DNA of 64,000 nt from Bryobacterales bacterium (GTDB lineage: Bacteria; Acidobacteriota; Terriglobia; Bryobacterales; Bryobacteraceae), in assembly GCA_020847975.1 (NCBI GenBank), contig JADLBD010000137.1, positions 1 through 64,000 of the forward strand, written 5' to 3'. Shown here one piece after another: positions 1 through 8,466 of this stretch. Both the position numbers and the translations under genes were made by a program. The notes under the pieces were generated by a model. That model did not search any database. It was given only the letters and a program-made list of their open reading frames with translations, and had not been told where the DNA came from. Each line of letters begins with the position of its first letter. Position 1 is the first letter of the stretch.

Positions 1-2024
1 CCGTTGTACGCCAGCGCCGCCCCCATCTTCCCCGCCGTCGTCTTCGCGTTCGTGTTCGCCTGGTTGGTCCCCGTAAATCCGTTCCCGCTCGAATCCGCCA
101 CCGCCGCGCTCGCCGCGTTGTCCGCCAGATGCCACACCCCTTTGTACCCGTTGCTCCACACGCCAGCCCTGTTCTGCTGGTCCGCCGCCGAAGCATTGCC
201 GTAATACACATACACCACCGTGTCTGCCGTAGGCGAGAGCGACGGAATCCGTACCCACGCCACCACCTGTCCGGTCGCTGCGTTGTACTGCTGCATCTCG
301 TGGTCGAGCTTCGTCACCCCGTCCGCCGCCGTGAACAGAATGTCGCTCCCGTCCGCCTTCCCTACGCTCCCGCCGTTGGCCACCGTCTTCAGGTTCGGAT
401 CGGTCACCGCAAACAGCAGCGGGAAACTCGCCAGACTCGCCGCCCCCGCCACCTGCGCGTGATACACCGTCACCGCCTTGCGGTTGCTCCACGACGAGTT
501 GTACCACCCCGGCCCGCTCCCCGTCCCAAACGTCGCCGTCACCGTCAGCGGTCCCGTCATCGTCACGTTCTGCGGCGTCGTTGTCCCCGCCAGCGCGCCC
601 GTGAAACCCGTGAAGGTGTACCCCCCAGCCGCGCTCGCGCTCACCGCCACCACGCTCCCGCTGTTCACCCACCCGCTTGCCGGCGTGATGCTTCCCCCAC
701 CCGCCGGGCTCGCCGCCGTCGTCAGAAAATACTGCGTTGTGAAGTTCGCCGTGTACGTGGCCGCCGCCCCAGGTGCCGTCACCGTGTGCGACTGTGTCCC
801 GCCGTCGGACCAGCTTGCATACACATACTGCACTCCCGCCGCTCCCGCCTGCGTTCCCGCCGTCGGAGCCACCGTATGGCTCGTCCCCGGCGTCCACTGA
901 AAACTGCACGGAGCCGCGCACCCCGCCCCGTCCACCGTCAGCAACAAACCCGCCGGCGCGCTCGTCACCGTCACCGGCACGGTTGTGATCCCGCTCTCCT
1001 GCCCGCCCGCCGTATAAAACGTCCCCGGCGAGTTCTGGTTATTGTACTCCGTCGCAATCCAATCTCCGCTCCGCGCCACGTTCGAAATCCGCACTTCGTC
1101 CATCACCGCGTCCGCGTAGTAGTTGCTCGCCCCGCTCGCCTGCGCGCTCCCGATCCGCGTCACCTTGTCCGCCGCCGTATACGTCCCCGAACTTGCGCTG
1201 CCGTCCGCGATGCCTTCATAGTAACCCCGCAAAGTCGTCCCGTCATACGTCATCGTCACGTAGTGCCAGTTCGTGTCCGCGATCGTACTGCCTTTGAAAT
1301 TCTTTCCCGTGTTCCAGTTCCCCACCAGGTACTGGATCTGGCCCGTGGTCAGCGTCAGAAACCGGTAGCTCGCCCCGCTCCCGTCGCTGTCGTCCCCGTG
1401 CCACACAATCGCGTCCACCGTGCTGTTGCTGCTCTTCTTCACCCATGCCGAAATCGTGAAACTGCCCAGCCCGCTCCCCAAACTCGCGCTCGAGCCAATC
1501 GACACCCAGTCCGACGACCCGTTGAACGTCAGCCCGTTCCCCACCTTCCCCGCCGCCGTCTTCGCACTGGTGTTTGCCTGGTTGGTCCCCGTGTTTCCCG
1601 TCCCGCTCGAATCCGCCACCGTCGTGTTCGCCGCGTTTTCCCCAAGGTGCCACACGCCCTTGTATCCGTTGCTCCACACCGCTGTCTTGTTCTGCTGGTC
1701 CGCCGCCGAGGCGTTCCCGTAGTAGACATAAACCACCGTGTTCGCCGCCGGCGACAGCGCCGCTATCTGCACCCACGCCGCCACCTCGCCCGTCGCCGCG
1801 TTGTACCGCTCCAACTCGTGGTTCAGCTTCGTCACCCCGTCCGCGGCCGTGAACAGGATGTCCGTCCCGTCCCCCTTCCCCACGCTGCCCCCGTTCCCTA
1901 CCGTCTTCAGATTCGCGTCCGTCGCTGCGAACAGGACCGGAAAATTCGTCAGGCTCCCCGACCCCGCCACGCGCGCGTGGTTGATCGTAATCGCCTTCCG
2001 GTTGCTCCACCCGCTGTTGTACCA
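1..2024 (-). repeat. Direct repeat, 1518-nt period, inside the DUF2341/LamG gene
   Basis: The stretch from 2024 downward recurs from 506 downward in the same frame, with the WYNS tryptophan codons exactly 1518 nt (506 codons) apart. The phrases NAATG, VVYVYYGNASAADQQN and VWSNGYKGVWHL appear in both copies. The second copy runs off the left edge. DNA similarity is high but not perfect, which suggests an older internal duplication rather than an assembly artefact. Confidence 0.8.
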
Positions 2025-2120
2025 GGCCGGCGTTTGGCCCATCGCCGCCGTAACCGCCGCCAGCGCCATCACTGCCATCCGCGCGGGGCCATGCCAGTCG
2101 TTCTCTCTTGGGGTTCTCAT
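1..2120 (-). CDS. Secreted DUF2341 / LamG-like repeat protein (3' end outside window)
   Basis: The reading frame is open from an ATG at 2120 down to base 1, giving 706 codons with no stop, so the C-terminus lies beyond the window. An AGGAGG sequence sits six bases before the ATG. Residues 1-30 look like a signal peptide (alanine-rich MAVMALAAVTAAMGQ). A DUF2341-type domain follows (WYNSGWSNRKAITI, VYVYYGNASAADQQ), then a LamG/concanavalin-like domain (TFNGSSDWVSIG, WHYVTMTYDGT, DEVRISNVARS), then an InlB-type beta repeat (FLTTAASPAGGGSITP). After that the DUF2341 and LamG units start again, with the second WYNSSWSNRKAVTV at base 506. The two copies are 1518 nt apart. It is probably a cell-surface or extracellular carbohydrate-binding protein. 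The binding role is inferred from the domain families; no catalytic motif is visible. Confidence 0.85.
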   Translation of the reverse strand, partial: MRTPRENDWHGPARMAVMALAAVTAAMGQTPAWYNSGWSNRKAITINHARVAGSGSLTNFPVLFAATDANLKTVGNGGSVGKGDGTDILFTAADGVTKLNHELERYNAATGEVAAWVQIAALSPAANTVVYVYYGNASAADQQNKTAVWSNGYKGVWHLGENAANTTVADSSGTGNTGTNQANTSAKTAAGKVGNGLTFNGSSDWVSIGSSASLGSGLGSFTISAWVKKSSNSTVDAIVWHGDDSDGSGASYRFLTLTTGQIQYLVGNWNTGKNFKGSTIADTNWHYVTMTYDGTTLRGYYEGIADGSASSGTYTAADKVTRIGSAQASGASNYYADAVMDEVRISNVARSGDWIATEYNNQNSPGTFYTAGGQESGITTVPVTVTSAPAGLLLTVDGAGCAAPCSFQWTPGTSHTVAPTAGTQAGAAGVQYVYASWSDGGTQSHTVTAPGAAATYTANFTTQYFLTTAASPAGGGSITPASGWVNSGSVVAVSASAAGGYTFTGFTGALAGTTTPQNVTMTGPLTVTATFGTGSGPGWYNSSWSNRKAVTVYHAQVAGAASLASFPLLFAVTDPNLKTVANGGSVGKADGSDILFTAADGVTKLDHEMQQYNAATGQVVAWVRIPSLSPTADTVVYVYYGNASAADQQNRAGVWSNGYKGVWHLADNAASAAVADSSGNGFTGTNQANTNAKTTAGKMGAALAYN

Positions 2121-2139
2121 GAGGATCCTCCTCGTCCCG

Positions 2140-2643
2140 TCACTTCACGCGGATCCCATCACGGAATTTTCCGTTGATGTAGCTCTGGGTCGCCAGCCAC
2201 ACGTCCGCCGGCAGGTTCTGCCGCAGCCGCGCCATTCCCCGGTTCACAGCGTCCTGCCGCTCGCTCTCGAATTGCTGCAACATCGCCGCCAGCGGCGGCT
2301 GTTCGTAATGCGCCCTCGCGTTCGCATGCTCGTTCTGCCGCTGGTCGATCGCCCGCAACTCCAGCGCCACCGCCGCCGTGATCACCGCCAACTGCGCGTG
2401 CCCCGCCACAGTCAGCGCGAACGCCGCCGCCGCCTTGTTGTCCAGATCCGCCGCGCCCGCCGCCGTCTGGTTCGCCTTCAACCCTGCCAGCCACGTCAAC
2501 ATCGAACCATGAAAGTAAAAAAACTCACGGTAGAGGGCTACGTGGTCTTTCGGGAGGAGATTGGTAAGCGCCGGCGGAGCAGGCCTCTTTCCCTGCCCGA
2601 ACGCTAAAAAGGACAAAAAGAAACACAATAAGGCCGTCTTCAT
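2140..2643 (-). CDS. Small secreted protein of unknown function
   Basis: This 167-residue protein begins with a clear signal peptide (MKTALLCFFLSFLAFGQG). The mature part is rich in alanine and glutamine and probably mostly helical. I recognise no domain and no catalytic motif. Its stop is only 19 bases before the start of the DUF2341/LamG gene on the same strand, so the two are probably co-transcribed and both exported. Function is unknown; a partner or accessory role for the larger surface protein is only inferred from position. Confidence 0.75.
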   Translation of the reverse strand: MKTALLCFFLSFLAFGQGKRPAPPALTNLLPKDHVALYREFFYFHGSMLTWLAGLKANQTAAGAADLDNKAAAAFALTVAGHAQLAVITAAVALELRAIDQRQNEHANARAHYEQPPLAAMLQQFESERQDAVNRGMARLRQNLPADVWLATQSYINGKFRDGIRVK

Positions 2644-3274
2644 GGATAGACCTCACGCATTTAAGGGATACGCCTCGCGCGCGCGTCTCTTGCCGCCCGG
2701 GCGCGCGCCGCTCCTGCACTCAACGGCAGGACCCTCCCGGGCAATCACAACCGATCGCCCGGGCATCTCCGCCGCGCCGCCCGCATTAAGGTGTTTGAGA
2801 TCGGATTCTCGCTTCAAACGTTAATCGAATTCCCGCCATCAGTCAAGAGAAATCTGCATTACAAACCGCAAATTCTTCCCGTCGCCCTGAAAACCAATCC
2901 CACGCGGAATGCTCATACCCTTTATGCGAAAACCTTACAACGGCCTTAGCTCCGCAAAGAGCAATCATCTCCCACCCCCTCACCAGCCCCAACTCCTAAA
3001 GCTCTGCGCGCTCTGCGCCTCAGCGCGAAAATTCGTCACCTGCACCTCTCGCACTCGAAAACATTTCTCTCCTGTATGGATCAGTCCATTAAGGGCTGAC
3101 CTCAAAGCTCTGCGAGAAACACGGTCACAACCCAAAGCAAATAATTTTCCATGCCCCAATTTACTGAAACAGAACCACTTCCCAGTTCCCCTATCTTCTC
3201 TGCCTCTCCGCGCGCTCAAACCCGCCCTATATCCTGAAGTCGAGTCGAGGCTTCGACGCGAAAAGAGGCACAAC
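2644..3274. other. Intergenic region without a convincing gene
   Basis: About 630 bases lie between the divergently transcribed 2643 gene and the gene at 3275. Frames here lack domain-like sequence and the base composition is less GC-biased than in neighbouring genes. A hairpin of CCCGGGC (2736-2742) and GCCCGGG (2757-2763) is present without a T-tract. I see nothing else I can name. Confidence 0.6.
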
Positions 3275-3748
3275 ATGTCCGATTTAGAAAAGAAACAACA
3301 AATCGCCCGCGAAAACGGCAGGAAATCCCATGGCCCCATCACCCCCGAGGGCAAAAAGCGCTCCTCCCTCAACGGCATCACCCACGGGCTCGCCTCCAAA
3401 TGCGTCGTCCTCGCCATTGAATCCCAGGAAGCCTATGACGGCCTCCTCTCCGCCTATCGCGCCGAGTGGCACCCCGCTTCCCTTACCGAAAGCAACCTCG
3501 TCACCGCCATGGTCAACTCCTACTGGCGCCTCTGCCGCATCTGGTCCATGGAAACCGCCCTCTTCGACTCGGAAACGTTCACCGAAAAAGAGGCCTTCGA
3601 AGCCGCATGGTCCAACCATCACCCCGCCATGCGCGCCATGGATGCCATGGCTTCCGTCGATTATATGGCCCCCGGTACCCTCGACATCCTCCAGCGCTAC
3701 GAGGTCCGCTACGAAGGGCTCTACCGCTCTTCCAGGATCAACTCCTGA
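3275..3748 (+). CDS. 'GPITPEGK' orphan-family protein, probably frameshifted at its 3' end
   Basis: The start chosen is the ATG at 3275, preceded by an AGAGG stretch. The frame is open further upstream, but that part does not look coding. The protein (157 aa) begins MSDLEKKQQIARENGRKSHG and carries PITPEGKKRSSLNGITHGL, the signature of a small orphan family common in Acidobacteria and some Proteobacteria, whose function is unknown to me. The frame ends ...RYEVRYEGLYRSSRINS. Families of this type usually continue with an amphipathic helix after RYE. That continuation (FQDQLLKLRRLRHA) is present in the adjacent frame, which suggests a one-base deletion near 3730. Confidence 0.7.
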   Translation: MSDLEKKQQIARENGRKSHGPITPEGKKRSSLNGITHGLASKCVVLAIESQEAYDGLLSAYRAEWHPASLTESNLVTAMVNSYWRLCRIWSMETALFDSETFTEKEAFEAAWSNHHPAMRAMDAMASVDYMAPGTLDILQRYEVRYEGLYRSSRINS

Positions 3749-4104
3749 AACTCCGCCGCCTCCGCCACGCCCCGGATATCGCGCCCACGCTCTTCGTCAC
3801 CCCCGCCGATTTCACCGTGCCCGAAGCGCCCGATGAACCGGCCCCGGATCCATCCGCGTCCCCTGCCGGCTGGGTCACCCGTATCCTTGCCCTCCTCCTC
3901 TCCCTGCTCGCGTTCCTTCGCCCTTCCCCCTGCAAATCTTCCAAAAAACGCCGCAATCGCATCCATTTTCCGACCGAACCGGCCGCCCTGTCCGAACTTC
4001 CGTCCTTCACCTTCTACTTCCCCGAATCTTTCACCTGGCTCTCGGTCTTCACCCGCCACCCTGAGCCTCCCACGCCGCAGCCGCCCGCTCCCATGCCCGA
4101 ATAA
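3730..4104 (+). pseudogene. Displaced 3' part of the 'GPITPEGK' gene in the -1 frame
   Basis: Reading from base 3730 in the neighbouring frame gives FQDQLLKLRRLRHAPDIAPT, which extends the RYEVRYEGLYRS helix of the upstream gene naturally. It continues through a proline-rich segment and a hydrophobic stretch (VTRILALLLSLLAFLR) to a stop at 4104. No start codon or ribosome site of its own is evident. I interpret it as the detached C-terminus of the 3275 gene. The part after about 3800 may be non-coding, because the family tail is variable. Confidence 0.45.
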
Positions 4105-4110
4105 TCCATC

Positions 4111-4135
4111 GTGGCGCGGACACTCGTGCCCACGC
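4111..4135. repeat. Degenerate REP-like hairpin sequence
   Basis: GTGGCGCGGACACTCGTGCC followed by CACGCC resembles the first half of the palindromic element at 43028-43073 (GTGGCGCAGGCACTC...). It sits just after the decayed 3' end of the preceding gene. Assignment to a repeat family rests only on the resemblance between these two sites. Confidence 0.3.
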
Positions 4136-4161
4136 CCCCAGGCCCACCCCCAAAAAAACTC

Positions 4162-4199
4162 TTGACCTACTAATCCATTCATACTAATTTATTAGTATG
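4162..4199 (+). promoter_or_regulatory. Promoter and BlaI-type operator overlapping the start codon
   Basis: A -35-like TTGACC (4162-4167) is followed after 17 bases by TAATTT (4185-4190), which would place +1 at about 4197, the A of the ATG. The mRNA would then be leaderless. The 20-mer CATACTAATTTATTAGTATG (4180-4199) has perfect 9-bp arms around a TT centre and covers both the -10 and the start codon. An extra half-site, TACTAAT, lies at 4168-4174. BlaI/MecI repressors bind TACTA-type dyads, so autoregulation is very likely. Confidence 0.8.
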
Positions 4200-4577
4200 A
4201 GACCCCCCGCCACCACTCTTACCGAGCAGGAACTCGAAATCATGAAGGTCATCTGGGAGCGCGGCAGCGTCACCGTTCGCGAAGTCTATGAGACCCTGCG
4301 CGAGCGCCGCAAAGTCGCCTACACCACCGTCATGACCATGATGAACATCCTCGAGCAAAAGGGTCACCTGAAGAAGAAGGATGGCGACAAGGCCTATCTC
4401 TACACCCCGGCGAAACCCAAGAAACAGGTGATCCGCAACATGGTGCGCGACTTCGTCGAGCGCGTCTTCAACGGCTCGGCCGAGCCGTTGGTGGTGCACC
4501 TGCTCGAGGAAACGCAACTTTCAGACGGCGAAATCCAGGAGATCGAAAAGCTGTTGCGTCAGAGGAGGAAGTCATGA
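4197..4577 (+). CDS. BlaI/MecI/CopY-family winged-helix repressor
   Basis: The 126-residue protein has the full BlaI layout. An N-terminal winged helix comes first (LTEQELEIMKVIWERGSVTV, then YTTVMTMMNILEQKGHLKKK) and is followed by a dimerisation tail (VIRNMVRDFVERVFNGSAEP). The length fits the family. It overlaps the downstream M56 gene by ATGA, the classic blaI-blaR1 arrangement. In that system repression is relieved when the membrane protease is activated. Here the signal is unknown, and no beta-lactamase or penicillin-binding sensor domain is nearby. Confidence 0.93.
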   Translation: MRPPATTLTEQELEIMKVIWERGSVTVREVYETLRERRKVAYTTVMTMMNILEQKGHLKKKDGDKAYLYTPAKPKKQVIRNMVRDFVERVFNGSAEPLVVHLLEETQLSDGEIQEIEKLLRQRRKS

Positions 4578-6331
4578 CGGCCCTCATCATCCACAACGTG
4601 TTGGCGTGGTCGGCGCAGGCGGCGGTTCTGATCGCGGCCGGTGCAATTGCGGCCCGCCTGTGGCGCAACTCTGCGCCGCGGATGCGCCTTCTGCACTGGC
4701 AGATGCTGCTGGCGGCGTGTCTGCTGCTGCCATTGCTCGAACCATGGCAGGAGATGGAGCAGAGCACGGGCGGCGTCACATTTTCGAGCGGGCCCGCCGT
4801 GGCAGTGCCTGCGCCCGCGGGTCACGCAACCATGCCTTGGGAACCGTTGCTCGCAATTGTGCTGCTTGCCGGTTCCGCGCTCCTCATGGCCCGCCTGGCT
4901 CTGGGAACCCTCCGGTTGCGCCTCTACCGCCGCCGGTCGACTCCACTCGAGAAATCGGGAACAGAAGTGGAGTTCCGGGTGTCCAAGGAAGTGAGCGGAC
5001 CCATCACCTTCGGGTGGAGACGTCCCGTAGCGCTCCTTCCCGCCGGTTTCCTCGATCTTCCGGTGGAATCGCAGGCGGCCATCCAGGCGCACGAAGCAGC
5101 GCATGTGCAGCGGCGGGACTGGCTCTTTGCCGTCGGCGAAGAGTTCATCCGGTGCGCTCTATGGTTCCATCCCGGCATCTGGTACGTCATCGCGCGCATC
5201 CACTTGGCGCGGGAGCAGGTGGTGGATCAGGAGGTGGTGGAGACCACCGGAAACCGGGAAGCATACCTGGATGCGCTGCTGGCCATTGCGGGGTTGAAGA
5301 CGAAGATCGGCTTCATGCCCGCGCCCTTATTTGTTCGCCAACGCCATTTCGCCGAGCGCGTGGCAATTCTTTTGAAAGAGGTGTCTCCTATGAATCGCAA
5401 ACGTATGCTGCTTTCCCTCGCCGCGAGCATGGCGGCGATATTCCTCAGCGCAACGGTATCCTCGTTGCTGCTACCCCTGCGGGCCGCGCAATCCGCCGGG
5501 CAATCCAAGGACAGCCAGAGCGCGGACATCCGTGCCGAAGCAAAGGGCGGGCCCCAGGTGCTCTATCGCCATATGGCGCAGTATCCCCCCGAAGCGAAAT
5601 TAAAACGCATCGAGGGAACCGTCCAGGTGGATGTCACCATCGACGGCAAAGGTCTGGTCACGGACGCGCGCGTGCTGAGCGGCCCCGAGGAACTCCGCCG
5701 CGCTGCCCTCCAGTCCGTCCTCCAATGGCAGTTCACCGCCACTGGCGCCCCGGGTCACACCGAAGTGGAAATCAACTTCAGCCTTCAGGACAAGGGACAG
5801 GGCGGCTACCTCGGCCTGTTGAAGAGAATCGAGATGACAGGCTTGTCCGCTGACCTTCAAGCGCGAGTGGCGCCGCGCATCCCTGTCAAGGTGGGCGATA
5901 CCCTCTCGCAGGATGCTCCGGCGGAGATCCAGAAGGCCGTCGCCGAAGTGGATCCCCGAATACGCGCCGACGTGAGCGCGGACGGCGTCCTCCATGTGTC
6001 CATGGCGCCCATGGCGCTCCGCATCGGCGGCAACGTCCAATCGGCAAAGCTTGTGAAAAAGGTGGCGCCGCACTATCCTCCGGAGGCCAAGCAGTCCAGG
6101 CTTCAAGGCACCGTGCGGCTCATGGTGCGCATCGCCAAGGACGGCAAGGTCGAGAACATCGAGCTCGTCCAGGGACACCCCTTACTCGCTGAGGCTGCCA
6201 TCGAAGCCGTCAAGCAGTGGGAGTACAAGACCACACTGCTCAACGGCAATCCCGTGGCTGTCCTGACGCAAGTGGATGTGAACTTCACGCTCCAGGACCA
6301 GCCTCCACCGCCGGCGGCCGCGAATCAATAA
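4574..6331 (+). CDS. M56 (BlaR1-like) membrane metallopeptidase fused to two TonB C-terminal domains
   Basis: The 585-residue protein has several N-terminal membrane segments. The zinc motif HEAAH is at about 173-177, with an additional acidic cluster (DQEVVE) near 218-223, as in the M56 family. A further hydrophobic segment near 275-300 leads to two periplasmic TonB C-terminal-type domains (YPPEAKLKRIEGTVQVDVTI and YPPEAKQSRLQGTVRLMVRI). A linker of about 70 residues lies between them. There is no penicillin-binding sensor domain. With the overlapping repressor gene it probably forms a sensor/protease pair that inactivates the repressor. The ligand and the role of the TonB-like modules are unknown. 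Its 3' end overlaps the convergent TPR gene by 7 bp. Confidence 0.9.
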   Translation: MTALIIHNVLAWSAQAAVLIAAGAIAARLWRNSAPRMRLLHWQMLLAACLLLPLLEPWQEMEQSTGGVTFSSGPAVAVPAPAGHATMPWEPLLAIVLLAGSALLMARLALGTLRLRLYRRRSTPLEKSGTEVEFRVSKEVSGPITFGWRRPVALLPAGFLDLPVESQAAIQAHEAAHVQRRDWLFAVGEEFIRCALWFHPGIWYVIARIHLAREQVVDQEVVETTGNREAYLDALLAIAGLKTKIGFMPAPLFVRQRHFAERVAILLKEVSPMNRKRMLLSLAASMAAIFLSATVSSLLLPLRAAQSAGQSKDSQSADIRAEAKGGPQVLYRHMAQYPPEAKLKRIEGTVQVDVTIDGKGLVTDARVLSGPEELRRAALQSVLQWQFTATGAPGHTEVEINFSLQDKGQGGYLGLLKRIEMTGLSADLQARVAPRIPVKVGDTLSQDAPAEIQKAVAEVDPRIRADVSADGVLHVSMAPMALRIGGNVQSAKLVKKVAPHYPPEAKQSRLQGTVRLMVRIAKDGKVENIELVQGHPLLAEAAIEAVKQWEYKTTLLNGNPVAVLTQVDVNFTLQDQPPPPAAANQ

Positions 6332-7896
6332 TCCTCGATACGCAATGTCACCTGAGCGCGCTTCCAGGCGCGCTCAAACTCCGCCTTCACCCACATCGCA
6401 TCCACGTCCCTTCCCTGCGCCTCGAGCGATTTCCATAACCCGAACAGCGAACGCCCGTTGCGCGGGTTGCGATCGAGATCGGCCCGGAACACCGCCTCGG
6501 CCTGCTTCGCATCGCCGCTCCGCAGAAGCGCTCCGCCCAACGACTCGCGTACCGGGTAATACCACGGCGGCGGCTCGTCATAAACCTGCGCATCCTGCAA
6601 GGCGACGGCCTTGCGCCAGTGGACAATGGCGTCCTTGTCAGCGCGCGCCATGCGCGCGGCGAGGATCTCGCCGGCAAGCGAGAGAATATCCATGGCCTTG
6701 TTGTTGATCCACATCGCGGAGGCGGGGATCGCCAGGCGCTGGGCCTCGAAGGCGCGCCGCTCCTTGTCCGCCTCCTCGCGCCGGCCCTTCCCATGAAATG
6801 CCATCGCGCGGCTGTAGTGCCACATCGCCTTCGTAACCGGCAGCTTCTCGTTGTCCACCGGCTTCGCGTTCAGAATGTCGTCCCACTTCTGAAAGCGCAG
6901 CAGCACGAACCACGGCGTGGGGACGAAGGGGTCCGTCATGCCCGGCGCCGTTTCCACAAACGGCCTGGTCACCTCTGAGAGCTTCAGCGCCGCGTTGTGC
7001 GCATCCTCGAAGCGCCCCTGCAACATCCGCGCCGCCACCAGGAAATGCAGGTTGTGCGCATAGTAACCCATGTATCCGCCGTGCACTCCGCTGTGGTGGA
7101 AATACTCCTCGTCCACCTGCACCGCGCGTTCGTTCGAACTGGCCACCACCTCGTAATCGCCCACCCGGATGTAGATGTGCCCCGCCATGTGGACCATGTG
7201 CCCCGCGCCTGGCGCGATGCCGCCCATCAGCCGCTGCGCCGAAGGCAGCGCGTATTCCGGATGCGGGGACATCTCCATGGCATGAACATAAAAGTGGTTC
7301 GCGCCGGGATGGTCCGGATCGCGCTTCAATACCGATTCGAGCAGGGCGATGCAGGCTCCCATTTCGCCGTTCGGCATCCCGTTCTTCCACCACCGCCAGC
7401 GCACCGGCACCATCAACGCCTCAGCGTAAAGCGAGGCGGCGTCGGGGTCGTCGGGATAAGCGCGATGCAAGTCGCGCAGCGCGAGGCGGTAGGCATCCTC
7501 GCCCTGGCACATGGCCGCGGCGGCTTTGGCATACGCCTGCTCGTTCTTCGGCCCCGTGAGCTTCGCGGCCGCTGTCGCTTCCTGGCAGCCCTTCTTCAAA
7601 TCGACGTCGCCGTCAAGGTCCATGTTGATATGGGGCGCGTAGGTGATGGCGACGCCCCAGCGCGGCATGATCGCTTGCGGATCGAGTTCCGCCGCGCGCC
7701 GGAACGAGCGCTGTGCCTCGTAGCGGTTGAACCCGTAATACAGCAGCAGTCCCTGGTCAAAGAACTTCTGCGCCTCGGGGTTCCGCGTCGCGATGGGATG
7801 ATGGTGGCTGCCCATGCCGCGGTAGAGTTCCACCGGCTTCTCCTGTGCGTGGACGAGTCCGGCGGCAAACAGCGAAAGTAGGAATCCTCGGTGCAT
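6325..7896 (-). CDS. Secreted TPR-repeat protein
   Basis: The start is the ATG at 7896, which has AGGAGA six bases upstream. It yields a 523-aa protein with a signal peptide (MHRGFLLSLFAAGLVHAQ). A histidine-rich segment follows (YRGMGSHHHPIAT), then tetratricopeptide-like helical pairs (FFDQGLLLYYGFNRYEAQRS; ALLRSGDAKQAEAVF). The middle carries conserved GHMVHMAGHIYIRVGDYE and GGYMGYYAHNLHFL, typical of a TPR family widespread in Acidobacteria and Bacteroidetes with no firmly assigned role. The many ordered histidines could bind metal, but that is a guess. Confidence 0.8.
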   Translation of the reverse strand: MHRGFLLSLFAAGLVHAQEKPVELYRGMGSHHHPIATRNPEAQKFFDQGLLLYYGFNRYEAQRSFRRAAELDPQAIMPRWGVAITYAPHINMDLDGDVDLKKGCQEATAAAKLTGPKNEQAYAKAAAAMCQGEDAYRLALRDLHRAYPDDPDAASLYAEALMVPVRWRWWKNGMPNGEMGACIALLESVLKRDPDHPGANHFYVHAMEMSPHPEYALPSAQRLMGGIAPGAGHMVHMAGHIYIRVGDYEVVASSNERAVQVDEEYFHHSGVHGGYMGYYAHNLHFLVAARMLQGRFEDAHNAALKLSEVTRPFVETAPGMTDPFVPTPWFVLLRFQKWDDILNAKPVDNEKLPVTKAMWHYSRAMAFHGKGRREEADKERRAFEAQRLAIPASAMWINNKAMDILSLAGEILAARMARADKDAIVHWRKAVALQDAQVYDEPPPWYYPVRESLGGALLRSGDAKQAEAVFRADLDRNPRNGRSLFGLWKSLEAQGRDVDAMWVKAEFERAWKRAQVTLRIEDY

Positions 7897-8040
7897 ACTT
7901 TCTCCTATGGTAGGTTGTCCATTCTGCAATGGCCCGCTCTGTTGTATATGTTCGCGAATGCCGCGGCGTTTTCGGATCAATCGGTCCGGCATTATCGCGA
8001 GACGCGCCAGACGCGCAGGCAGCAGATCGTCTTCGGCGTC

Positions 8041-8466
8041 CTATCGCCGGGCGATGGCCAGCGGCATTGCGGCCCAGGAATAGATGATGGTGAAGGCGGC
8101 GAACAGCAGGGTCAGCGCGAAGTATCCCACCTTGAGCCACCACGCGGTGAGGTGCTCCTTCACGTCGAAGAGCGCCTGCAGGACTACGCGAACTCCCCAG
8201 AAGACCGCGGCGTAGGCGCAGAACCCGCGGGCAAGCCCACTGCCGCTCGCGAGTTCCTCCGCGTTGCAGATACTGAGCAGAGCAAAGGCGATGATCGACA
8301 AGACCACGTAGCCTCCGTACACCCAATACATCTGCCGGTGAAGCCGCGGAAGGCATCGCAACTCTTCGCGCCATCTCAGCCGGAAAGGAACCAGCGCGGA
8401 GGCAATCAGGACGCACAGTTGCCCCACACCGGCAAGGAAGATCCATCTCGAAAGCGAGGTATCCAT
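8041..8466 (-). CDS. Small integral membrane protein, unknown function
   Basis: Starting from the ATG at 8466, which overlaps the stop of the upstream MBOAT gene as TGATG, the protein is 141 residues long. It has about four hydrophobic segments (WIFLAGVGQLCVLIASALV, YGGYVVLSIIAFALLSI, AAVFWGVRVVLQALF, VGYFALTLLFAAFTIIYSWA). No catalytic motif is recognised. The tight coupling suggests that it acts with the acyltransferase, perhaps as a membrane partner. The frame is open upstream to 8574, but that part lies inside the MBOAT gene. Confidence 0.75.
   Translation of the reverse strand: MDTSLSRWIFLAGVGQLCVLIASALVPFRLRWREELRCLPRLHRQMYWVYGGYVVLSIIAFALLSICNAEELASGSGLARGFCAYAAVFWGVRVVLQALFDVKEHLTAWWLKVGYFALTLLFAAFTIIYSWAAMPLAIARR

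Noticed and set aside
129..2177. Long plus-strand frames opposite the DUF2341/LamG gene, arginine- and histidine-rich.
   Set aside because: They are antisense to a gene with clear domains and signal peptide; the composition is what GC-rich antisense frames give.
2909..3274. Upstream extension of the 'GPITPEGK' gene.
   Set aside because: Low-complexity and AT-richer than the gene, with no ribosome site; the family begins near MSDLEKK.
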